Positions 48,226-57,383 of a stretch of DNA of 64,000 bases are shown here, piece by piece. Position 1 is the first letter of the stretch; each line of letters opens with the position of its first letter. The translations under genes and the position numbers were made by a program. The stretch is from the NCBI GenBank assembly GCA_037968495.1, contig JBBKVP010000067.1, forward strand, positions 62,001-126,000. Direction: 5' to 3'. Source of the stretch: Aestuarierythrobacter sp037968495 (lineage in GTDB: Bacteria > Pseudomonadota > Alphaproteobacteria > Sphingomonadales > Sphingomonadaceae). A model generated the notes under the pieces. That model saw nothing but the letters and a program-made list of their open reading frames with translations, ran no database searches and was not told the origin of the DNA.

Positions 48226-49749
48226 TCATGCCATCATGCCGCGCTGGAGGAATTCTAACCCCATCAGCACCACGAACAGGCCGCCTAATCCGGCACATCC
48301 TGCGACAAATATTTTCCTGCGGCGGGCTCGTAATGTGCGCGCCGTGTCGGTCAGCGTTTGCGAAATCGAACCGATTACCGGCAGATCCATCACGCTTTCG
48401 AGCTTTGCAGTGGTCGCGAAAGTCGATTTAACTTTCGACATGCCCAGCGCCGCGGCAACACCGCCGCCCAGGCCGACCAGCAGCACACCAAACAGCAGCA
48501 GCGGACGATTCGGCCCGGCGGGCGCGCGCGGCGTCGATGGCGGATCGATCACTTCAAACTGGATAGCACTGCGTTCATTTTCGACCTGACCGCGCAGCTT
48601 CAGTTCCTCACGGTCCTGCAGCAACTCGTCATATTTCTTCTTCATCACTTCATAATCGCGGCTGATCCGGTTCGCTTCAGCAGCGAGACCCGGTGCAACC
48701 GACTGATTGGCGGTTACGGAACCGACTTCAGATTGGAGCGCCGCTTTGCGCGAGCTAAGGGCCTGAACATTGGCCTGACGCTCAGCGCGGATCGAAATCA
48801 GCGAGCTATAGGCGGGGTTCGGCGCACTGCCGCCGCCGGGACCTTCTGCAGCAGCTTGACGCTGGAGCGAATTGACCTGCTTTTGCGCCGCAACAACATC
48901 GGGGTGACTGCTTGTCAAACCGCGAGCCTGCATGGAAGAAAGGTTTGCCTGCGCCTGCGCCAAAGCCCCGCGAGCACCGCCTTGCGGCCCTGCAACTGCG
49001 ATGGTTGCCGGCGTGCTAGCCAGCTGACCGTTAATGGCAGCAAGGGCGCTTTGTGCAGCAGCCAGATCAGCCTCTACACTTCGGAGTTCGGACCGTGATG
49101 CATCCAGACGTCCGGAGATCGCACCAATGCCGCCAATCATCGAAGGATTGGCCGCTTCGAATTCAACCCGGCGAAGTTCTGCAGCTTCTAGATCTTTCTG
49201 GCGCTGCTCAAGCTGCTGGTCTAGGAAAACCAAAGTATCCTGCATTTTACCGCGCCCACCAGCGATATTCTCTTCGCGGAAGATATCGATCATTTTCTGC
49301 GTAATGTTCTGCGCCAATGCGGCGTTTTCACCGTCCGACAGGTCGCTGCGTCCGCTGTCAGCAGTGAGGACGAACAAGTTGCCTTCCTCGTTCACGACTT
49401 TGACGTCTTTGGCGAGGCTGACGATGGCCATATCCATTTCGCGCGGGGTGGTGATTACCTCACCGATGCTGGTCGAACGGATAACTTTTTCCAGATTGAT
49501 CGCGCCGGTCAGTGACTGACGAACACGTTCGATGTCCTTGAGGCGACCGTTAGAACTGATCTCCAGCTGGTCAGCCAAAGCATCATCAAGTTCAACAAAC
49601 AGCCGCGCTTGCGACTGGTAAGTATTCGGAATGAGCGCCACAACGAGCCAACCCAGCAAACACATCCCCCAGGCAACAGCCAGCGCCAACCAGCGCCGGT
49701 GCCAGACCGCATGGATTGCAGATTGTAGCTCTTCAATGATCTGGTTCAT
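48226..49749 (-). CDS. XrtA-system chain-length determinant (Wzz-like)
   Basis: An inner-membrane polysaccharide co-polymerase of 507 residues. It has an N-terminal span (about 18-40), a Wzz domain, a long periplasmic coiled coil (about 170-400) and a second span (about 425-445) with the proline motif RAPAGPNRPLLL just before it, then a further hydrophobic stretch at the end. It sets chain length and interacts with the tyrosine kinase encoded next. It matches the TIGR03007-type family. Confidence 0.93.
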   Translation of the reverse strand: MNQIIEELQSAIHAVWHRRWLALAVAWGMCLLGWLVVALIPNTYQSQARLFVELDDALADQLEISSNGRLKDIERVRQSLTGAINLEKVIRSTSIGEVITTPREMDMAIVSLAKDVKVVNEEGNLFVLTADSGRSDLSDGENAALAQNITQKMIDIFREENIAGGRGKMQDTLVFLDQQLEQRQKDLEAAELRRVEFEAANPSMIGGIGAISGRLDASRSELRSVEADLAAAQSALAAINGQLASTPATIAVAGPQGGARGALAQAQANLSSMQARGLTSSHPDVVAAQKQVNSLQRQAAAEGPGGGSAPNPAYSSLISIRAERQANVQALSSRKAALQSEVGSVTANQSVAPGLAAEANRISRDYEVMKKKYDELLQDREELKLRGQVENERSAIQFEVIDPPSTPRAPAGPNRPLLLFGVLLVGLGGGVAAALGMSKVKSTFATTAKLESVMDLPVIGSISQTLTDTARTLRARRRKIFVAGCAGLGGLFVVLMGLEFLQRGMMA

Positions 49750-49764
49750 GCGCTCAGCAGCCCC

Positions 49765-50409
49765 TTAGAACGTGCTCTCGGGGATGATGATCACATCACC
49801 CGGTTTCAGCATGACATTGGCGCTGCTTTCGCCGCGCTTCAGCAAATCGGCGAGGCGCAGGCCATATTCTTTCTGGCTTCCGGTCGACTTGTCGAAACGA
49901 ATGAGCTTGGCTTTGTTGCCGCTCGCATATTCGCTAAGGCCGCCAACCGCGATCATCGCATCCAGCACCGTCATATTGGCGCGGTACGGGATAGAGGCAG
50001 GCTTTTCGGTTGCGCCGACAACACGGATCTGCTGGCTGAATGTACCGGCAAACTGATTCACGATTACCGAAACGAGCGGCTCTTCGATATATTGAGAAAG
50101 CTGCAGGCGGATATCCTGCGCCAGCATGGACGGCGTCTTGCCGACGGCGGGCATGTCGGTCACCAGCGGTGTCGTGATGCGGCCATCGGGGCGCACCTGA
50201 ATTTTTTCTGCACCCAATTCCGGGTTGCGCCAGACATGGATCGTCAGCTCGTCGAGCGGGCCGATCACATATTCTTCGCCAGGGCCTTCCTGCATGGAAA
50301 CAAAGGATGCTGCGGGCAATTGTGTGCTCGCGCCGCTGCTGCACCCGGCAACGGTGAACGCGGCCATCGCAGCGCCTGCGAGGATTGTTGACAAACGGTT
50401 TTTACGCAT
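49765..50409 (-). CDS. XrtA-system polysaccharide export lipoprotein (Wza-like)
   Basis: An outer-membrane export protein of 214 residues: lipobox VAGC (C near residue 23), the Poly_export domain YVIGPLDELTIHVWRNPEL with VRPDGRITTPLV, and a SLBB-type part with IPYRANMTVLDAMIAVGG. ATG 50409 sits at good distance from AAGGA; the ATG at 50418 lies too close. It is first in the export run, preceded by a 169-base gap that likely holds a promoter. Confidence 0.93.
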   Translation of the reverse strand: MRKNRLSTILAGAAMAAFTVAGCSSGASTQLPAASFVSMQEGPGEEYVIGPLDELTIHVWRNPELGAEKIQVRPDGRITTPLVTDMPAVGKTPSMLAQDIRLQLSQYIEEPLVSVIVNQFAGTFSQQIRVVGATEKPASIPYRANMTVLDAMIAVGGLSEYASGNKAKLIRFDKSTGSQKEYGLRLADLLKRGESSANVMLKPGDVIIIPESTF

Positions 50410-50578
50410 CGTGTGCATTCCTTGGCCAAACTTGCGGGTGCAATGTGGGCCGGGACGCTATCCCGATCGCTACACTCGCGGATCCAAGATGCTCACTGGT
50501 GAATAAAGGTGAATATTGCGTTAGGAATGTCGGGTTTCTGCGCGGTGGTCCCAGAACGGGACTGGTTCACGCAAAAGG
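50410..50578 (-). promoter_or_regulatory. Intergenic region upstream of the XrtA export genes
   Basis: 169 bases without a gene lie between the decarboxylase stop and the export-lipoprotein start. A GTCCC/GGGAC hairpin (50548-50562) follows the decarboxylase gene, and a CGGGA/TCCCG pair lies further down. No clear sigma-70 boxes are visible. Promoter assignment is by position. Confidence 0.35.
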
Positions 50579-51811
50579 TTAAACGAGCATTTCCCATGCT
50601 GGTCCTTGCCCAAGGAATGCTGATGGGCTGGCAGTTGCTCCGTATGCTCCGGCGCAGAACACCGCGACTAGATCGCCGACATTAGCGCGTGGCAGCTCTG
50701 CACGGTCGGAAAGCCGGTCGAGCGGAGTGCAAAGACAGCCGACAACATTGACAATCTCAGTCGCTTTTGCGCCGAAAAGATTAGCAATTGCGACCGGGTA
50801 GTTACGGCGAACTACTGTGCCGAAATTGCCGGATGCTGCGAGCTGGTGGTGCAGGCCTCCGTCGGTAATCAGGAAAGTCTCGCCATGGCTCACCTTCCGG
50901 TCGACAATGCGGGTTAGGTAAACACCGGCCTCGCCAGCCAGATAACGCCCGAGTTCAATGCATAGCTCCGTATCGCTTAGTTCATCCGGCAGGTCGGCAA
51001 ATTTGACCTTCAAAGCATCGCCAACAGACTGAATATCAAGCGGTTTATCATTGCTGAAGTACTGAATACCAAATCCGCCGCCCATATTAAGCTTGGGAAG
51101 TGGATGACCGATTTCGCGTGTCAGCTGCGCGGCCAGATCAAGCACATTGGACTGCGCTTCGATAATAGCCTCGGCTTCGAGCGCCTGACTGCCGGTGAAG
51201 ATATGCAGCCCGCGCCATTCTGCGCCGGATGCGATAATTTCGCGGGCAAGCACCGGAACGCGTTCCTGATCGATGCCGAAAGGTTTCGCGCCGCCGCCCA
51301 TCTTCATGCCCGAACCGCGCAGTTCAAAGTCGGGATTTACCCGTATCGCCAACTTGGGCGTGTGGCCGGTGCGCTCGCCAATTGCTAAAGCGCGGCGGGC
51401 CTCGCCTTCGGATTCCAGATTGAGCGTTACACCCGCAGCGATGGCTGCCTCCAGCTCATCATCGCGCTTGCCCGGGCCAGCAAAGCTGATCCGAGTGGGA
51501 TCAAGACCCGCAGACACAGCCATGTTTAACTCGCCGCCCGAAGCAATATCAAAGCCGTCAACTAACCCCGACATCAACTTCAGGACTGGCTCGTAGGGAT
51601 TTGCTTTAATGGCGTAATTCAACCCGAGCCGTTCAGGCACAGCATCACGCAATTGCTGAACGCGCTGCTCAAGCAAAGCGGACGAATAGACGAATAACGG
51701 CGTGCTGCCCGCTTCTTCGGCAAGCTGGCTCGCAGTCTTCCCGCCGATGACCAGTTCACCGTCCTTGGTTTCATAACCAGCGGGGATTGGACCAAGTGCC
51801 TTAGCCTTCAT
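50579..51811 (-). CDS. XrtA-system PLP-dependent decarboxylase (fold type III)
   Basis: A 410-residue relative of diaminopimelate and ornithine decarboxylases: PLP lysine in NYAIKANPYEPV, the glycine-rich loop LNMGGGFGIQYF and the substrate cysteine in VVGCLCTPLDRL. The TIGR03099-type version is confined to exosortase A loci and its substrate is unknown. Its ATG overlaps the acyl-CoA ligase stop (ATGA), tying the two reactions together. Confidence 0.93.
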   Translation of the reverse strand: MKAKALGPIPAGYETKDGELVIGGKTASQLAEEAGSTPLFVYSSALLEQRVQQLRDAVPERLGLNYAIKANPYEPVLKLMSGLVDGFDIASGGELNMAVSAGLDPTRISFAGPGKRDDELEAAIAAGVTLNLESEGEARRALAIGERTGHTPKLAIRVNPDFELRGSGMKMGGGAKPFGIDQERVPVLAREIIASGAEWRGLHIFTGSQALEAEAIIEAQSNVLDLAAQLTREIGHPLPKLNMGGGFGIQYFSNDKPLDIQSVGDALKVKFADLPDELSDTELCIELGRYLAGEAGVYLTRIVDRKVSHGETFLITDGGLHHQLAASGNFGTVVRRNYPVAIANLFGAKATEIVNVVGCLCTPLDRLSDRAELPRANVGDLVAVFCAGAYGATASPSAFLGQGPAWEMLV

Positions 51812-53334
51812 GCCGCCACCTCACGCGCCAAAGCAGTGCGGTCGATCTTACCATTGGGGTTCAGCGGCATGGCGTCGCGCCAATGGATGACCTTAGGTTG
51901 CATAAAATTGGGCAGTTCCTTCGCGAGCAGCTTGCGAAGCTGTAGCTCCGCATCAGCCGCATCTCCAGTGGCGCGCACAACCAAATGCACCGCATGACCA
52001 AGCCGCTCATCCGCAACGCCAAGCGCGACGGCTTCTGCAACGAGCCCCGTTGAACGAGCGGCGTCTTCCAGCTCTTGCGGGCTAATACGGTTGCCAGCGC
52101 TCTTTATCATCGCATCGCGACGACCAACGAAATAGAGCAAACCGTTCTCGGCCCGCCTAACCCGGTCGCCGGAATAGACAGCCATGCCGACATATTTCGA
52201 TGCTTTCGGGCCTGGCTTGAAGAGTTCAGCCGTGCGTTCGGCGTCCTGCCAATATCCTTGAGCGACCAACGGCCCGCAATGGACAAGTTCGCCTTCTTCA
52301 TCAGGACCAGCAACTTCACCGGCATCGTTGACCACCAATATTTCGGCAAACGGTATAGCCATGCCCATTGAAGTCGGATGCTCATCAACCAGTGATGGAT
52401 CGAGATACGTTGAACGAAATGCCTCAGTCAGGCCGTACATCGGAAAGAGCTTTGCTTGCGGGAAGATAGCCCGCAGATTTTGCACTAAACCTTTGGTCAA
52501 CGCGCCGCCACTGTTGGTCAGGCGGCGTAGCGGCGCTGTGGCCTCTTGCGGCCAGTCCAGCTCGGTTAGTTGCACCCACAATGGCTGCACGGCAGCCAGC
52601 GTAGTGACGCCGTGTTTCTCACAAGCCTTCGCGACGTCTTTGGCAAATAGATAGTCCAGCGGAGTTACAGCTGCGCCAGCAAACCACGCGTTAAGCAGTT
52701 GGTTTTGCCCATAATCGAAGGACAGCGGCAATACAGCCAGCACGACATCATCTGACTTCATTTCAAGATAGTGGGCAACGCTGACTGCGCCGAGATACAT
52801 ATTGGCATGGCTGAGCATGACGCCCTTGGGCCGGCCCGTTGATCCGCTGGTGTAAAGGATTGCCGCCAGATCGTCGGGATTGGCGTCAGATGGTATGAGA
52901 GCCCCTTCATGAGCTGCGACAGCCTCCCAAACGGCATCCTCGTCCATTGCCGGGCAATTGTCAGGGCAATCGCCGGCCTCCAGCGATGAAAGGCGGGACT
53001 TGGTCCCTAGCAGCAGCTTAGAGCCGCTATCCTGCAAAATATGTGCGACCTGAGCGCGCTTAAGCAGCGGATTAACCGGCACATGGACCAATCCCGCACG
53101 CGCTGCCGCCAGCGGCATCAGGCAAGCCAGTTCCGTTTTCGCGCTCCATGTCGCCACTCGCGAACCGGTTTCCGGCACGGCAGAACTTAACCAGCTACTA
53201 AGACGAGCAACACGGTCCCTTAATTCCCTGTAGGTAAGCGTTCGGTCACGCAGGATCAGCGCGGGCGCTTCATCGCCGCCATTTAAGGCGAGATGATCGA
53301 GCGGGCGCGGTGTAGGATCGGGCGAGGCAGACAT
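51808..53334 (-). CDS. XrtA-system acyl-CoA ligase (AMP-forming)
   Basis: An adenylate-forming enzyme of 508 residues: P-loop ILYTSGSTGRPKGVMLSH, FPMYGLTEAFRSTYLDP and the C-terminal lysine in NPNGKIDRTALARE. It would activate a carboxylic or amino acid and pass it to CoA or, more likely given the neighbouring carrier protein, to a phosphopantetheine arm. It corresponds to the TIGR03098-type exosortase A family. It is divergent from the GNAT-like gene with only 29 bases between starts. Confidence 0.93.
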   Translation of the reverse strand: MSASPDPTPRPLDHLALNGGDEAPALILRDRTLTYRELRDRVARLSSWLSSAVPETGSRVATWSAKTELACLMPLAAARAGLVHVPVNPLLKRAQVAHILQDSGSKLLLGTKSRLSSLEAGDCPDNCPAMDEDAVWEAVAAHEGALIPSDANPDDLAAILYTSGSTGRPKGVMLSHANMYLGAVSVAHYLEMKSDDVVLAVLPLSFDYGQNQLLNAWFAGAAVTPLDYLFAKDVAKACEKHGVTTLAAVQPLWVQLTELDWPQEATAPLRRLTNSGGALTKGLVQNLRAIFPQAKLFPMYGLTEAFRSTYLDPSLVDEHPTSMGMAIPFAEILVVNDAGEVAGPDEEGELVHCGPLVAQGYWQDAERTAELFKPGPKASKYVGMAVYSGDRVRRAENGLLYFVGRRDAMIKSAGNRISPQELEDAARSTGLVAEAVALGVADERLGHAVHLVVRATGDAADAELQLRKLLAKELPNFMQPKVIHWRDAMPLNPNGKIDRTALAREVAA

Positions 53335-53363
53335 TTAGGCTCCAAATAGGAAGAACAGTTCAC

Positions 53364-54350
53364 TTGATAACGGTCAGCTATCACGACACGGTTAACGAGT
53401 TGCAAGGCATGAAATTGTCTGGCGGATCTCCGTTCGACCGCGCGGAATGGTTTGCGTTGCTGGTTGAATCTGGCGGCAAGACGCCGTTTGTCGCGATAGC
53501 ACGCGACGAAACCGGCGCTGCAGCGTTGCCCTTGATGCACGGCGAATCCGGTTTGGAGCAGCTTTCGAACTGGTACGCCTTCACTTGGCGGCCTTTGTTT
53601 GAGGGCGCAAAAGACACTGCGAAAATTCGCGCTATTGCCGAAGGACTTAAGGCGCACACCCACCGCGTGACACTATCTCCATTACCCGATGAAGATAGCT
53701 CAGCCGCGATGCTGGTAGGCGCATTTGCGGATGCCGGCTGGAAAGTCAGTCAGGAATGCTGCGACAGCAACCACATCCTTGAAGTCGGCGGACGGAGCTA
53801 CGCAGAATATCTTGCCGGGCGCCCTGGACAGCTGCGAACGACGCTCAAACGCAAGGCCAAGAAGGTCGAAGTGCGAATCGCTGACCGTTTTGATGCAGAT
53901 ATCTGGGCCAGTTACGAAGCAATCTACGCCGAGAGCTGGAAGCCGGAGGAAGGCGATCCGGCTCTGCTTCGCCGGTTCGCGGAGGACGAAGGCGCCGCCG
54001 GGCGTATCCGCCTGGGTGTTGCAACGCATGAAGGTGCGCCCGTTGCGGCGCAATTCTGGACCGTGGAGGCAGGCTCTGCTTTCATTCACAAGTTAGCCCA
54101 TCTCGAATCGCACAAGAACCTTTCGGCAGGAACAACGCTGACTGCTGCGCTGTTCGAGAACGTGATCGATGTTGATCAGGCCAGGGTGGTAGATTTCGGT
54201 ACCGGTAATGATCGTTACAAGGCCGATTGGATGGAGCAAATCCGCGCCCGGTACTGGATCGATTGCCTCAATCCCGGCAATCCGCGCAGCTGGCCTGTGA
54301 TCGCCAAACAGATGTTGCGCCGACTTGCGCCAGCTAGACCGCAAGGCTAG
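53364..54350 (+). CDS. GNAT/FemAB-like acyltransferase of the XrtA locus
   Basis: This 328-residue protein has a C-terminal GNAT-like half (about 150-300) with YLAGRPGQLRTTLKRKAKK, VATHEGAPVAAQFW, FIHKLAHLE and VVDFGTGNDRYKADW, a pattern of the BioF2/CelD-like acetyltransferases. Its acceptor is unknown. The likely start is TTG 53364 with GGAAG upstream; the next ATG (53409) would lose 15 residues. It heads the plus-strand group with the acyl carrier protein, suggesting it uses an ACP-bound acyl donor. Confidence 0.82.
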   Translation: MITVSYHDTVNELQGMKLSGGSPFDRAEWFALLVESGGKTPFVAIARDETGAAALPLMHGESGLEQLSNWYAFTWRPLFEGAKDTAKIRAIAEGLKAHTHRVTLSPLPDEDSSAAMLVGAFADAGWKVSQECCDSNHILEVGGRSYAEYLAGRPGQLRTTLKRKAKKVEVRIADRFDADIWASYEAIYAESWKPEEGDPALLRRFAEDEGAAGRIRLGVATHEGAPVAAQFWTVEAGSAFIHKLAHLESHKNLSAGTTLTAALFENVIDVDQARVVDFGTGNDRYKADWMEQIRARYWIDCLNPGNPRSWPVIAKQMLRRLAPARPQG

Positions 54351-54386
54351 GGCCTGCGGCGGTTCCCAAGGGGAGATGCGGACCCG

Positions 54387-54716
54387 ATGACGCCTGAGAA
54401 TACCGTTCAAGATAGCGATCAACCTACAAAGGTGATTGATAGCATGGCCCCGAGCCGTGCAGAGATCGATGCGTCCGTTCGTGCCATTCTGGCGGACGTT
54501 CTCGGCCTCGATCCGAACGATGTCGCCGAATTCGATGGTGATACCGGTCTGTTCGGTCATCTTCCCGAACTGGACTCCATGGCGGTCGCCGGATTGCTGA
54601 CCGAAATGGAAGACCGGATGGACATCGTCATCGAAGACGATGATGTCGATGGCGAAATGCTTGAAACCTATGGCGGCTTGCTGGCCTTTGCCGAGGCAAA
54701 GAGCATTTCGGTCTAA
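54387..54716 (+). CDS. Acyl carrier protein of the XrtA locus
   Basis: A carrier protein of 109 residues, longer at the N terminus than housekeeping ACP. The phosphopantetheine serine is S64 in LPELDSMAVAGLL, with acidic helices before and after (IEDDDVDGEMLE). GGGGAG precedes the ATG. It likely receives the product of the nearby acyl-CoA ligase and serves the GNAT-like and FemAB-like proteins; this pairing is inferred from position. Confidence 0.9.
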   Translation: MTPENTVQDSDQPTKVIDSMAPSRAEIDASVRAILADVLGLDPNDVAEFDGDTGLFGHLPELDSMAVAGLLTEMEDRMDIVIEDDDVDGEMLETYGGLLAFAEAKSISV

Positions 54717-54724
54717 GCCCTGAT

Positions 54725-55405
54725 ATGCTAACCAATTGGCCCTGCCCGCTGCCAGCAGGCGGATCTTCGGACGAATATGCAGTAGCATTTGAAAGCGGCG
54801 CCAAGCACCGAATTCTGCTACTGCCCGCTCTATTCGATGAGGCTAACAAAACCCGGCACCAAACCATTGAAATAATGCGCCGGTTTGAGGGTGCGGGTGT
54901 GGATTCAGTCCTACCTGATCTGGTCGGCATGAACGAGAGCCTTCAGCCGTTAGCTGAGCAGACGTTGGAGGGTTGGCAAGCCGCCGCACGGGCAGCTGCT
55001 GTGCACTTCCAATCCACCCATATGCTTTCCATCCGCGCGGGCGCCTTGCTGGCCCCACCAAGTTTACCCGGCTGGCGCTATGCACCAAGCGGCGGGAAAC
55101 AGGCGATCCGCTCGATGATCCGCGCAAGGACCATCGCGTCACGTGAGGCCGGCACCGAAGAGAAATCCGACAATCTTACAAAACTGGGCGAAACCGAGGG
55201 TATCGAACTCGCTGGCTACCAGCTTGGACCCGCGATGTTTGGGCAATTAGCAGCCGCTGCCACACCGGATGCTGGCAATCTGACCGATATCGCACAATCG
55301 GATTTAGGCGCTGGCGGCGGCCTTTGGCTGCGTGCAGAACCTGATTACGATGCCGCTCAGGCAGATGCGCTTGCCGCGATTATCATTATGAGCTTACCGA
55401 AATGA
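54725..55405 (+). CDS. XrtA-system alpha/beta hydrolase-like protein 2
   Basis: A 226-residue protein of the exosortase A system-associated hydrolase 2 type: RILLLPALFDEANKTRHQ, VLPDLVGMNES and the elbow region MLSIRAGALLAPP. At the nucleophile-elbow position there is Arg (SIRAG) and no GxSxG, so it may not be a catalytic hydrolase. It starts eight bases after the ACP gene and overlaps the next gene by four bases. Confidence 0.83.
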   Translation: MLTNWPCPLPAGGSSDEYAVAFESGAKHRILLLPALFDEANKTRHQTIEIMRRFEGAGVDSVLPDLVGMNESLQPLAEQTLEGWQAAARAAAVHFQSTHMLSIRAGALLAPPSLPGWRYAPSGGKQAIRSMIRARTIASREAGTEEKSDNLTKLGETEGIELAGYQLGPAMFGQLAAAATPDAGNLTDIAQSDLGAGGGLWLRAEPDYDAAQADALAAIIIMSLPK

Positions 55406-56175
55406 CGCGCCGTCACTTCACCTTCGACTGCGAAGGAGCGCGCTTGGTCGGCACGCTCGACGAAGCGGCCGGACCTACCGGCATGTTGTTGATCACAGGC
55501 GGAAATGAGACACGCGCAGGCGCATTTTCTGGTCAAGCAACTTTGGCCGCCCAGATCGCCGCTGCAGGCCATCCTGTGATGCGCTTTGATCGCCGCGGAG
55601 TTGGTGATAGCCAAGGCATAAACTTCGGCTTTACGGGCGAAGGACCAGACATAGCTGCAGCCGTTACGGGATTTCGCGAACAGGCACCGCACCTCACCAG
55701 GATCATTTGCTACGGCAATTGCGACGCGGCAAGCGCGCTGATGCTCAATGGGGGCGCGAATTGTGACGGCCTAATCCTCACAAACCCCTGGACGATCGAA
55801 CAATACGACGCCGCACCGCCGCCCGATGCTTTGCGGGCTCGCTATGCCGAAAAGCTCAAAAATCCTATAGAGTTACTACGGCTAATCTCAGGCGGGGTAT
55901 CACTGCGCAAGCTCGCCAGCGGGATCATGCAGGCAATGCGCCCTGCCCCGCCGCCAAGTACACTGGCGCAGAATATGCGTGCCGGTATCGAAGGTTTTGC
56001 TGGGTCGATCACCTTCCTGCTGGCAGGCCGTGACAGGACTGCGCAAGCCTTCGAAGCAGCGTGGGACAAGAATGACGCCCGGATCAAGCGTTGCCCAGAT
56101 GCCTCCCACGCATTCGTCGAAGGCAATTCGCAACGCTGGCTAATCGAACAATTACTCGTAGCTTTATCCGATTAA
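55402..56175 (+). CDS. XrtA-system alpha/beta hydrolase-like protein 1
   Basis: A 257-residue protein of the exosortase A system-associated hydrolase 1 type: LITGGNETRAGAFSGQ, RFDRRGVGDSQG and the elbow YGNCDAASALML, where C107 takes the nucleophile position in place of serine. A likely acid lies in LLAGRDRTAQ and a histidine in PDASHAFVEGN. Possible role: thioesterase or transferase acting on the ACP-bound intermediate. It is coupled to hydrolase 2 by an ATGA overlap. Its stop shares TTAA with the convergent RNA methyltransferase gene. Confidence 0.87.
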   Translation: MTRRHFTFDCEGARLVGTLDEAAGPTGMLLITGGNETRAGAFSGQATLAAQIAAAGHPVMRFDRRGVGDSQGINFGFTGEGPDIAAAVTGFREQAPHLTRIICYGNCDAASALMLNGGANCDGLILTNPWTIEQYDAAPPPDALRARYAEKLKNPIELLRLISGGVSLRKLASGIMQAMRPAPPPSTLAQNMRAGIEGFAGSITFLLAGRDRTAQAFEAAWDKNDARIKRCPDASHAFVEGNSQRWLIEQLLVALSD

Positions 56176-57383
56176 CGCTGGAAAAGGCTTGCCAATTCTA
56201 CATGTATTGACCAACGGAATTGCCCCACAGGACGCAGCTCTCTCAGCTTGAAGCCAGCCTCGACCAACGCCTTTGCATCGCGCGCCCAACTGGACGGGTT
56301 GCAACTGATATAGACCACACGCTCCACTGAGCTTGCAGCTATCTGCGCGACCTGATCTCTTGCGCCTGCACGGGGCGGATCGAGAAGCACAGCCGATAGT
56401 TTGCTAAGCTCCGCCGCCTCGAGTGGATTACGGAACAAGTCCCGGTGCATTGAATGGACGGGTAGTCGCGCCCTGCCAGCGGCAGTTTTGCAGGCTAAAT
56501 GCGAATCTCGCGCCGCCTCGACCGCCAGCACTTTGGTTTTCTTCCCAGCAAGTGCGAATGCGAAGGTACCTAGACCGGAGAACAGGTCAGCTACGGTGGC
56601 GCAGTTGCTCAACCAGTCCTTCACGGCTGCGACGAGCGTATCTTCGCCGTCCTGCGTCGCCTGAAGGAATGCACCGGCGGGAAACCCTACCGGAACGCCG
56701 GACAAAGTAACGGTGACTGGATTGGGTTCCCAAACGGTCTCAGGTCCATAGCCCTGATCCAATGTCAGCCGCGCCAGATTGTTGTCCCGCGCGAAATCAA
56801 GCATGGCCTCGGTTTCTGCGAGGCCCTCGACCGCGATGTTCTTCAGCACGCAATCGACGCCCTGATCTGTCAGAACCATCTCGACATTCACTGAGTATCG
56901 CCCGCTACGTTTGGCCAACATGGCCCGAAGCGGCGCGACCAGTGCCATCAGTTCAGGCCGAAGAATGTGACATTCCTGCAGGTCCACCAGCTTGTGCGAC
57001 CCGGCCTCGCGAAACCCGATACGCGGGCGCCCCGCTACATTCATCGCCAACATGCTCGCACGGCGGCGCGACTGAGGTGGCGAGAGATGAACCGGCGTCA
57101 TGACGTCAGGCTCAAGCTCTTGGGATTCCGCTGCAAATGCCACACGGTTGCCAACGAACCGCGTCAACGCATCATCATCGACATGTTGCAGCTGGCAGCC
57201 GCCGCAGCGTTCAAAATGCTGACATGGTGGGATCTGATAATGCGGGCCGCGAACCAACGAACCGTCGGCTTGCAAAACATCACCTGGCGCAGCGCCGCTC
57301 GCGTGGCGGCCATCATAGGTTAGCCCGTCACCCTTTGCGGCGAGACGGATAATTGTTCCGGGTTCGGTTATAGCTTCAGTCAT
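56172..57383 (-). CDS. RNA (uracil-C5) methyltransferase, TrmA/RlmD family
   Basis: This 403-residue SAM enzyme methylates a uridine in rRNA or tRNA. A [4Fe-4S] site is indicated by CQHFERCGGCQLQH with a fourth cysteine in ECHILRPE. The methyltransferase core has ADLFSGLGTFAFALAG, LLDPPRAGARDQVA and the catalytic cysteine in VYISCNPSSWARD. The N-terminal TRAM domain is short. It is coupled to the nnr gene by an ATGA overlap. Which of the RlmC/RlmD/TrmA targets it uses cannot be told here. Confidence 0.92.
   Translation of the reverse strand: MTEAITEPGTIIRLAAKGDGLTYDGRHASGAAPGDVLQADGSLVRGPHYQIPPCQHFERCGGCQLQHVDDDALTRFVGNRVAFAAESQELEPDVMTPVHLSPPQSRRRASMLAMNVAGRPRIGFREAGSHKLVDLQECHILRPELMALVAPLRAMLAKRSGRYSVNVEMVLTDQGVDCVLKNIAVEGLAETEAMLDFARDNNLARLTLDQGYGPETVWEPNPVTVTLSGVPVGFPAGAFLQATQDGEDTLVAAVKDWLSNCATVADLFSGLGTFAFALAGKKTKVLAVEAARDSHLACKTAAGRARLPVHSMHRDLFRNPLEAAELSKLSAVLLDPPRAGARDQVAQIAASSVERVVYISCNPSSWARDAKALVEAGFKLRELRPVGQFRWSIHVELASLFQR

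Noticed and set aside
50548..50562. GTCCC/GGGAC hairpin as a terminator after the decarboxylase gene
   Set aside because: Only five pairs and no T-run; kept only as a note in the intergenic entry.
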